From: a bacterium
GTDB taxonomy: Bacteria; Planctomycetota; J058; JAJDCP01
Assembly: GCA_030428695.1 (NCBI GenBank)
Contig: JAUIEM010000412.1
Location: 1-8,798, forward strand
DNA: 8,798 nt
Direction: 5' to 3'
Shown: in pieces, positions 1 through 5,067 of the stretch
Position numbering within the stretch: position 1 is the stretch's first letter
How the letters are laid out: each line of letters opens with the position of its first letter
Position numbers and translations under genes: made by a program
The notes under the pieces: model-generated
Told to the model about the DNA's origin: nothing
What the model saw: the letters and a program-made list of their open reading frames with translations, nothing else
The model's database searches: none

Positions 1-832
1 CCGGGCAGGCGTTGGCGAAGTCGATCGGCCAGACGATGCCGTCCTTGTGGATCGTCTCGCAGGAGTTGAAGTCCCAGCGGAAGAAGGCGTTGATCAGCTT
101 GGTGATGATCCGCACCTCGCGGCCCTGCTCGGCGCTGAGGAAGTTGTGCTCGACCGTGTAGCGCGCATGGTGCGGCTTCTCGGGCAGGAAACGCAGGGAG
201 GTGACCTGCGGCCCGATCGCGAGGGAGCGGCCGCACACGTCGTAGTTGTCTAGCCCCTTCTGCAGGTGCATCAGCGACTGGCCGGAGTTGTCGTAGGCCT
301 TCGCGAGCGCCGCCCGGTCCTTGATCCGGGTCACGCCGCGCCAGCCGCCGCCGTCGAAGGGCTTCATGAACACCGGGTAGCCGACCTCTTCGGCGATCGC
401 GGAGAGGTCGAAGGGGTCGTGGTAGCGGGCCGCCGTCTTGCGGAACTTGTCGGTGTCGGGGTTGACCTTCTGCGGGATCAGCCAGGTCTCGGGAACGTGC
501 AGGCCCAGGCGCAGGGCGACGCAGTACGCCGAGTGCTTCTCCATGCTCTGGAAGGTGAACGGGTTGTTCAGCAGGTAGGTGTTGTTGATGATCGCCGCCT
601 TCTTCAGCCACTCGCGCGGGGCGAAGTGCCAGTAGGCGAGCCGGTCGATCACCAGGTCGTAGCGGCTCGGGCGGGTGAGCTGGAAGGGCCGGATGCGCAG
701 CCGGCGGACGTTGACGTCGTAGGTCTCGCCACGCCAGGCGATCTTGCTTCCGAGCTTGGCGATCAGGGCCTCGAGGGTGTCGGGCCAGTCTTCCTCGTCA
801 CCGATCAGCAGTCCAACGGTCTTCTCGGGCAT
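1..832 (-). CDS. ATP-grasp family carboxylate-amine ligase, C-terminus beyond window
   Basis: The reverse strand is open from the ATG at 832-830 to the left edge, giving 277 residues without a stop. ATP-grasp enzymes use ATP to activate a carboxylate as an acylphosphate and join it to an amine or thiol. The fold is visible: a short N-terminal alpha/beta part (residues 1-75), a segment with NNPFTFQSMEKH near 85-100 resembling the pre-grasp region of RimK/YheC-type ligases, then GYPVFMKPFDGGGWRGV, where K157 fits the ATP-binding lysine and the glycines the flexible loop. Near the cut end, WPIDFANACP (268-277) matches the late Asp/Asn metal-binding strand, so perhaps 30-60 residues are missing. 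There is no signal peptide, so it should act in the cytoplasm. The start overlaps the upstream esterase stop as TGATG and has a strong Shine-Dalgarno site, so the two are probably translationally coupled. The family call is firm; the substrate is unknown. Confidence 0.85.
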   Translation of the reverse strand, partial: MPEKTVGLLIGDEEDWPDTLEALIAKLGSKIAWRGETYDVNVRRLRIRPFQLTRPSRYDLVIDRLAYWHFAPREWLKKAAIINNTYLLNNPFTFQSMEKHSAYCVALRLGLHVPETWLIPQKVNPDTDKFRKTAARYHDPFDLSAIAEEVGYPVFMKPFDGGGWRGVTRIKDRAALAKAYDNSGQSLMHLQKGLDNYDVCGRSLAIGPQVTSLRFLPEKPHHARYTVEHNFLSAEQGREVRIITKLINAFFRWDFNSCETIHKDGIVWPIDFANACP

Positions 833-1581
833 CAGGTCACCTCTGCCAGGTACTTGGGCAGCATCGCCCGCCAGGTCGGCCAGTTGTGGTCGAAGTCGGG
901 ACCCCAGGGGTCGACGCGGTTCGGCACGCCCTTCGAGCCGAGGATCGAGGCCATGCGGAAGTCCTGCGCCGGGTCCTCCCAGCGCCCGTTGCCATGTGCC
1001 ATCACGATGAACCGCTCGCGCAGCTTCGTCAACTGGTCGGATTCCTTCAGGCCGGGAAGGTAGTGCATCGGCGAGGAGAAATACAGGTCGAGGTCCATCT
1101 TCCGCAGGGGCTGGCCATCGTGCTCTTTGATGAAGCGCTCGATGTCGTAGCTGCCGCTCATGCACACCGCCTGGCAGAAGGCGTCCGGATGCCGGCAGAT
1201 CGTCGCCATCGCGTTGAAGGCCCCGATCGAGGCTCCGGCGACCACGACCTCGATGTCCGGGTCCCCGCAGTCGGTGCGGATCGCCGGCAGCACCTCGTGG
1301 TAGATGTAGCCGTCGAACTGGTTCTGCAGCCAGGTGCAGTGCCGGCCCGAGGTCGAGGTGTCCGACCAGCTGCGCGCGGCGAGGCTGTCGCAGGAGTAGA
1401 CCTTGATGCGGCCCTCCTCGATCAGCGGGCTGAGCACCTTGATCATCAACATGCGCTCGATCTCTTCCGCATCCCCGCCGGCGGTCGGAAAGACGAGCAC
1501 CGGCCGCCCGAAGTGTCCCCAACGCACGAGCTGCGTGTTCTGCTGCACACGCTGCGAGAACCATTGGCTCCTGGTCTTCAT
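832..1581 (-). CDS. Cytoplasmic alpha/beta-hydrolase, putative esterase (COG4947/PF00756-like)
   Basis: A 249-residue single-domain protein. It begins with a strand-rich segment (WGHFGRPVLVFPTAGG, 21-36) typical of the oxyanion-hole side of an esterase. It carries the nucleophile elbow GASIGA, making S118 the predicted catalytic serine. H232 in DFDHNWPTWR is the predicted catalytic histidine. E202 or D203 in NGRWEDP is a candidate acid residue, but this is less certain. There is no signal peptide, so it is expected in the cytoplasm. The length fits small proteins annotated as esterase/lipase superfamily enzymes. The ATG at 1581 has GAGGGGG six bases upstream. The stop overlaps the ATP-grasp start by one base. 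Its partners (ligase, second esterase, S51-like protein) suggest it cleaves an ester or amide in a metabolite handled by the same pathway rather than a storage lipid. The substrate is unknown. Confidence 0.85.
   Translation of the reverse strand: MKTRSQWFSQRVQQNTQLVRWGHFGRPVLVFPTAGGDAEEIERMLMIKVLSPLIEEGRIKVYSCDSLAARSWSDTSTSGRHCTWLQNQFDGYIYHEVLPAIRTDCGDPDIEVVVAGASIGAFNAMATICRHPDAFCQAVCMSGSYDIERFIKEHDGQPLRKMDLDLYFSSPMHYLPGLKESDQLTKLRERFIVMAHGNGRWEDPAQDFRMASILGSKGVPNRVDPWGPDFDHNWPTWRAMLPKYLAEVT
837..843 (-). promoter_or_regulatory. Strong ribosome binding site for the ATP-grasp gene, inside the esterase gene
   Basis: On the minus strand GAGGTGA, seven bases matching the anti-Shine-Dalgarno complement, sits four bases before the ATG at 832. 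It lies within the last codons of the preceding esterase gene. Together with the TGATG stop/start overlap it fixes this start and indicates coupled translation. Confidence 0.75.
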
Positions 1582-1624
1582 CCTCTGCCCCCTCGACGGC
1601 TCCGTTTGTTCAGAGCCTACCCCA

Positions 1625-1712
1625 CTGGCGGGCGGGGGTAAACCCCGCCCCTACCTCGGTAGGGCTCGCGCCCCTTGTGCATGTAAGGGAGGGGTTTACC
1701 CCCTCCCGTCAG
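1625..1712. repeat. Inverted pair of 30-nt GC-rich hairpin elements (REP/BIME-like)
   Basis: This 88-nt element fills most of the gap between the two esterase genes. The left copy (1625-1654, read on minus) and the right copy (1683-1712, read on plus) match at 26 of 30 positions in opposite orientation. Each folds into an 8-bp perfect stem with a 5-nt loop: GGGCGGGG/CCCCGCCC at 1630-1637 and 1643-1650, and GGGAGGGG/CCCCTCCC at 1687-1694 and 1700-1707. A small central hairpin (GGGC/GCCC at 1662-1673) lies between them. Within the stems the only difference is a paired C-G to A-T change, which preserves the fold. No T tract follows, so it is not a canonical intrinsic terminator. Roles in mRNA stability, partial attenuation or as a dispersed palindromic repeat are possible. 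Confidence 0.8.
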
Positions 1713-1724
1713 GACTTCCCGAGG

Positions 1725-2870
1725 CTACCAGTACACTCTCCACAGCGGACCCGGATAGATCCACGACAGGCCTTCGCGCAGCCGGTCGCGCCAGTTCTCC
1801 CAGTTGTGCCCGTCCCGCGCCTCGACGAAGCGCAGCGCGGCGCCGCTCGACTGCAGGATCGGCACCATCGAGCGGTTCTCGTAGATCAGCGATTCATAGA
1901 TTCCACAGCTCATGAAGACCTTGCCGGCGGCCTGCCCGGGGTTCTTGCGGAAGGCGTTGATGAACTCCGCGACCGGGTCGAAGGCCGGCCCCCGCTGGTG
2001 GTGCCCGATGTCGCTGAAGGCGAAGGAGCCCGACTGCAGGAGCAGGTTGTGGAACACGCCGGGGTAGGTCCAGGCCGTGAACAGCGTCGCGACCGCCCCG
2101 AAGCTCGCTCCCATCAGGCAGCGGGCGCGCGGCCGCGGGTCGAGGGGATAGTCCTGCTCGAGCTCGGGCAGCAGCTCGCGGACGATGAAGTGGGCGTGGG
2201 TCTTGTCGGCGGCGTACTCGGTCAGCCGGTCGCCCGGATCGGCGAAGGCGACGATCAGGGGCGGGATCTCGAGCCGGTGGATCAGGTTGTCGAGCACCGT
2301 CTTCAGGCTGGAGTAGTGCAGGTAGTCGCTGCCGTCGTGCATGATCAGCAGCGGGTAGCGCCGCGTCCTGCGGAAGCGCGCGGGCACGTACACGGTGTAG
2401 TGGCGCGTCGCGCCGAAGGCGCCGCTCGGCACGACGTGCTCCTCGAGCGTGCCGGGCCGCGCCTCGGGATCGTGCAGGGTCCAGTCGGGGCGGGTGTAGC
2501 CGTCGGTGGTGCAGACCGAGTTCGAGCCGAAGGGGTCGTAGGCGCGCTGCGGGTTGAGCGGATCGCAGACCAGCTCGCGGTGGTCGCCCCAGTCGATCAG
2601 CAGCTTGTACTCGACCCGCGAGGTGCGGCGCAGGTCGACGGTCAGGGTCCACAGGTCCGTGCCGTCGATGCGGTGGAACTCCTGGGAGCTGGCGAGCCCG
2701 AAGATCCAGTGCTGCCAGCGCACGGAGTGCGGCTCCCCGGTGTACACGAAGGTCGCCTGCGCCCCGTGGATGATCGGGAAGGGCCGATGCCGCTCGATGA
2801 AGGTCTCGATCGCCTCGGGCGACGGCGGACCGTGGCGGCAGAGCTCGGTGATCTCCGGGGAGCTGCTCAA
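1725..2870 (-). CDS. Enterochelin-esterase-like hydrolase with N-terminal beta-sandwich domain
   Basis: A 381-residue protein with two parts. Residues about 35-130 look like the N-terminal E-set/CBM48-type domain of Fes-like esterases (FVYTGEPHSVRW, a VEYKLLIDWG strand, DPLNPQRAYDPFGSNSV). Residues about 140-381 are the alpha/beta-hydrolase: LLIMHDGSDYL (174-184), the nucleophile elbow MGASFGA with S256, a likely acid at E326 in CGIYESLIYENR, and the catalytic His at H355 in DGHNWENWR. Fes-type enzymes hydrolyse ester bonds of cyclic siderophores, but no siderophore genes are visible here, so that name indicates fold, not substrate. No signal peptide is present. Translation probably starts at TTG (2870-2868), which has a well-placed GGAGG and follows the S51-like gene by 13 bp. 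The next gene down is another esterase of the same superfamily, across the hairpin element. Confidence 0.85.
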   Translation of the reverse strand: MSSSPEITELCRHGPPSPEAIETFIERHRPFPIIHGAQATFVYTGEPHSVRWQHWIFGLASSQEFHRIDGTDLWTLTVDLRRTSRVEYKLLIDWGDHRELVCDPLNPQRAYDPFGSNSVCTTDGYTRPDWTLHDPEARPGTLEEHVVPSGAFGATRHYTVYVPARFRRTRRYPLLIMHDGSDYLHYSSLKTVLDNLIHRLEIPPLIVAFADPGDRLTEYAADKTHAHFIVRELLPELEQDYPLDPRPRARCLMGASFGAVATLFTAWTYPGVFHNLLLQSGSFAFSDIGHHQRGPAFDPVAEFINAFRKNPGQAAGKVFMSCGIYESLIYENRSMVPILQSSGAALRFVEARDGHNWENWRDRLREGLSWIYPGPLWRVYW

Positions 2871-2876
2871 CGGCTT

Positions 2877-2881
2877 CCTCC
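2877..2881 (-). promoter_or_regulatory. Shine-Dalgarno site supporting a TTG start
   Basis: GGAGG on the minus strand lies six bases upstream of the TTG at 2870. No competing ATG or GTG is equally placed, and the encoded protein has a natural N-terminus from this point. This is why the esterase is annotated with a TTG start. Confidence 0.65.
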
Positions 2882-2883
2882 GC

Positions 2884-3816
2884 TCATGGCGTCGCCATCC
2901 TGCGCACCGCGCCGGTCTGCGTCAGCTTCCGCGCGCCGTACGACTTCGTCCAGCGCTGGCCGTCCCAGTGCAGCGCGCTGCCGCTGTCGAGGGCGACGCA
3001 GCTGGCCGGGGCGAAGCGCCGCGCGAAGACCTCGACCCGCACCGGATCGTCGAGCCGCAGCCGCGTCCCCGCGTGGGGCAGCGCGACCACGCCCGGACAC
3101 AGGCCGAGCCCGTCGTCGTAGACCTCGGGGTTGCCCTTGCCCTGGGGCGGGCTGTCGTGGAAGAAGACGATGCGCTCGCACAGCACCATCGCCCCCGCCG
3201 ACCAGGCGATGATCGGCCGCTCGCCGATGTGCCGGGCGATCTGGAACAGCCGCATCGGGTCGATCAGCGTGCCGACGTTGCCGCCGGCGATCAACAGGGC
3301 ATTGCAGCCCTCGAGCTCGCCGGCGATCTCCTCGCGCATCGACACGACCGCCGGCCGCCGCTCGGGCCGCAGGCGGGTCTCGAAGGCGCGGTGGATCACG
3401 CGCAGCTCGTCGAGGTAGTGGTTGTCGAGGCGGGCGACCTCCTTGAGGGCGCTCGCGCGCTCGCTGATCAGGATCTCCATCTCCGCGACCCGCAGGCGCT
3501 GCAGCTCCCAGACCGCCTGCAGCGCGTGGTCGAGCCGGCGGCGGTAGAGCAGCTGCATCGTCAGCAGCCGGCTGTTGCGGCTCTCGAGGGCGTCGCGCAG
3601 CACCTCGTCGTCGCCCTGCAGCTCTTCGAGCCGGCCGTGCAGGCGCAGGTTGACGGTGTCCCTGGAGATGATCTCGCTCAGCTCGTCGAGCTCGGATTCA
3701 CGCTCCTCCCAGCCGGCGGTGATCGCGGCCACGGGACCCTTCACGCCGAGCTCGTCGAGGGTCTCGACGAGGTTGACGCGATGCTGTTGCGGGCCGAGCA
3801 GCGTGATCGATGGCAT
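2884..3816 (-). CDS. S51/peptidase E-like (class I GATase-fold) protein with helical insertion
   Basis: A 310-residue protein whose core fits peptidase family S51 (PepE, cyanophycinase), which use a Ser-His-acid triad on a glutamine-amidotransferase-like fold to cleave Asp-containing peptides. The diagnostic pieces are a first strand ITLLGPQ (4-10), a second strand AAITAGWEERE (30-40), the LLIAGGNVGTLID strand and turn (174-186), and the elbow IIAWSAGAM with S206 as nucleophile. H248 in ALPHAGT is a good histidine candidate and D235 a possible acid. Between the second strand and the GGN motif lies about 100 residues of predicted long helices rich in Leu, Arg and Glu (about 65-165), which ordinary PepE (about 230 residues) lacks. 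No signal peptide is visible. The ATG at 3816 is the only start after an in-frame upstream TAG. It is the first gene of the four-gene operon. Peptidase activity is inferred from the motifs only. Confidence 0.8.
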   Translation of the reverse strand: MPSITLLGPQQHRVNLVETLDELGVKGPVAAITAGWEERESELDELSEIISRDTVNLRLHGRLEELQGDDEVLRDALESRNSRLLTMQLLYRRRLDHALQAVWELQRLRVAEMEILISERASALKEVARLDNHYLDELRVIHRAFETRLRPERRPAVVSMREEIAGELEGCNALLIAGGNVGTLIDPMRLFQIARHIGERPIIAWSAGAMVLCERIVFFHDSPPQGKGNPEVYDDGLGLCPGVVALPHAGTRLRLDDPVRVEVFARRFAPASCVALDSGSALHWDGQRWTKSYGARKLTQTGAVRRMATP

Positions 3817-3852
3817 GGGCGGACCGGTCCCATCCGTGAGGGTGTGGGGAGG

Positions 3853-3886
3853 ATTCTACCCGATCGCGGCCGGGAGCAAAGCCCCG
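3853..3886 (-). promoter_or_regulatory. Candidate sigma70-type promoter of the operon
   Basis: On the minus strand TAGAAT (3858-3853) matches the -10 consensus at five of six positions and lies 36 bases before the S51-like ATG. A weak -35-like region lies about 16-17 bases further upstream (around 3875-3880). It is the only AT-leaning hexamer in the spacer. The -35 is poor, and promoter rules for this lineage are unknown. Confidence 0.3.
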
Positions 3887-3972
3887 GGCTGCAGATTCGC
3901 CCGCTGGAGCGCGCCGCGCGCTGGCAGGCATCGCCTCGATCGGTAAGACTCTCGCTGGAGGACGGGAAGCGC

Positions 3973-4209
3973 ATGTTCTTCAGCCACAAGCCGGATCCGC
4001 TCGCCTCCGCCCTGGAAGGCATCACGTCGGAGCTCCGCAACCCGCACGACCACCGGGCGAGCGACCGGCCCGAGACGCTCGACTACGGCTTCCTCGCCGC
4101 GGTCGCACGGCTGACCGCGGCGGCGGCCTTCTTCTCGCGGGCTGAGCGTCGCCAGGGCGCGCTGCGAAGAAAGAGTCGAGGTCGTCGAGCACGATCACGA
4201 AGACGATGA
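3973..4209 (+). CDS. Small protein of unknown function, probably altered at its C-terminus
   Basis: A 78-residue frame starting at ATG 3973, with GGAGG at 3957-3961 (11 bases upstream). I do not recognise the family. Residues 1-55 look like a real soluble protein (MFFSHKPDPLASALEG at the start, then a charged stretch, LDYGFLAAVARL and an alanine-rich helix). Their codons end almost always in G or C, as in the confident neighbours. From about residue 64 (near 4162) the frame becomes Arg-rich with many A- or T-ending codons (CGA, AGA, CGT), which is what the antisense of the convergent lipoprotein gene would give. It overlaps that gene tail-to-tail by 188 bp. The likely explanation is an original C-terminus lost to a deletion or frameshift. 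It is divergent from the S51-led operon. A chance frame cannot be excluded. Confidence 0.45.
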   Translation: MFFSHKPDPLASALEGITSELRNPHDHRASDRPETLDYGFLAAVARLTAAAAFFSRAERRQGALRRKSRGRRARSRRR

Positions 4210-4990
4210 ACTGGAAGGGAGAGGTCGCGATGTCGAAGGGCACGGTCAGCAAGCTGACCGGCACCCGCCAGGCGATACCGAGCAGGTCCACACCCCGGCG
4301 CGCGATCTTCGGACCGTCGATGCGCATCGGCAGACCTTCGACCGAAAGGACCGTGTCGAAGCCCTCCGTCTCGAGCAACAGCCGCCAGCCGTCGCCGAGC
4401 AGCGGTGTCCCGATCGGCCAGAGGCCCTGTGCCTCGCCTTGGAACTGCGGATGGTCCTCGGCGATGAAGAAGCAGCCGCCCCCGGCGACCAGCGGCACCG
4501 CGATGTTGCGGGCCGGGAAGTCGTCGTAGGCCAGGCGCAGGAACAGGCACGGGTCCCCGTCTTCCTCGCCGAGCGCGGCGGCCAGCAGGGCGGTCGCGTC
4601 CTGGCCGTCCTGGCTCGGCAGCTCCCAGCGCAGCGGTCCGTCGACCTCCAGCGTGGTCCCGTCGCTCCCCAGGCGGGCGCGCAGCGGCCCGAGCCGGTGG
4701 ACGGACCCGGCCGCGAGCGCCTGCAGCGCGGCGCCGTCAGGGGGCCCGGCCGCCCTGGCGTACTCCTTGAGGCCGCCGGGCAGCTCGACCCCCGCGTAGG
4801 CGATCTCGCCGTCGGGGTACTGCAACTCGCACACCAGGTGCGGCGCCCCGTCCTCCGGGTCCAGGGCGACCCGCAGGAAGCTCGCCGCGCCCAGCGACAC
4901 CCTGCGGCCCTCGTAGGTGCCCCACAGGGCGCCGGTCGCGCAGCCCGCCTGGAGCCCGACGAGCAGCGCCAGCACACACACCCGCACCAT
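4022..4990 (-). CDS. Probable lipoprotein of unknown function, C-terminal tail suspect
   Basis: 322 residues from the ATG at 4990, which has GGGAGG five bases upstream. The N-terminus is a short lipoprotein-type signal (VCVLALLVGLQAGCATG): the cysteine at position 17 is preceded by AG, but Q14 at the -3 position is atypical, so the lipobox is imperfect. The body has beta-rich segments (LRVALDPEDG, VCELQYPDGEIAYAGVELPGG, CLFLRLAYDDFPARNIAVPL, CFFIAEDHPQF). Near the end, GIAWRVPVSLLTVPFDIATSPFQ followed by a hydrophobic stretch (about 238-268) resembles the C-terminal pattern of many small bacterial lipoproteins. No enzyme motif is seen. After about residue 283 (near 4144) the sequence turns into an Arg/Pro/Ser-rich tail with poor codon usage, overlapping the plus-strand gene antisense. 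The natural end was probably near 4140. It lies 77 bp beyond the glycosidase stop on the same strand, behind a palindrome. Confidence 0.7.
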   Translation of the reverse strand: MVRVCVLALLVGLQAGCATGALWGTYEGRRVSLGAASFLRVALDPEDGAPHLVCELQYPDGEIAYAGVELPGGLKEYARAAGPPDGAALQALAAGSVHRLGPLRARLGSDGTTLEVDGPLRWELPSQDGQDATALLAAALGEEDGDPCLFLRLAYDDFPARNIAVPLVAGGGCFFIAEDHPQFQGEAQGLWPIGTPLLGDGWRLLLETEGFDTVLSVEGLPMRIDGPKIARRGVDLLGIAWRVPVSLLTVPFDIATSPFQFIVFVIVLDDLDSFFAARPGDAQPARRRPPPRSAVRPRRGSRSRASRAGRSPGGRAGCGAPT

Positions 4991-5049
4991 GGGGACCTCC
5001 CGTCAAGGGAAGGTACGGCAAGCCCGGCCGCCCGCGCAACGTGCTTCCT

Positions 5050-5065
5050 GCGGAGCGCGCTCCGC
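5050..5065. terminator. 16-bp perfect palindrome after the glycosidase stop
   Basis: GCGGAGCGCGCTCCGC is a perfect 16-bp palindrome starting two bases beyond the glycosidase TAG on the minus strand. It would form a very GC-rich hairpin in the transcript. No T tract follows, so if it acts at the RNA 3' end it would be as a stabiliser or non-canonical terminator. It lies about 60 bp before the lipoprotein start. Confidence 0.4.
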
Positions 5066-5067
5066 GG

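Noticed and set aside
266..1063. A 265-codon plus-strand frame over the ligase/esterase junction
   Set aside because: It is antisense to the ATP-grasp and esterase genes, which have conserved motifs, coupling overlap and a strong ribosome binding site. The antisense product has no domain.
1625..1712. The hairpin pair as an intrinsic terminator splitting the operon
   Set aside because: Neither hairpin is followed by a T tract on the coding strand, and the downstream esterase has no evident promoter of its own. A partial effect on read-through remains possible.
1725..2870. Enterochelin esterase (fes) as a siderophore gene
   Set aside because: The fold matches, but no siderophore biosynthesis, uptake or iron-regulation gene or Fur-like box is visible, so the gene symbol is not justified.
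1677..4209. Very long open frames on the plus strand across the operon (about 510 and 550 codons)
   Set aside because: They lie antisense to genes with clear catalytic motifs, give low-complexity Arg/Ala/Val-rich protein with no recognisable domain, and are expected by chance at this GC content. Only the last 79 codons, from 3973, have their own ribosome binding site and are kept separately.
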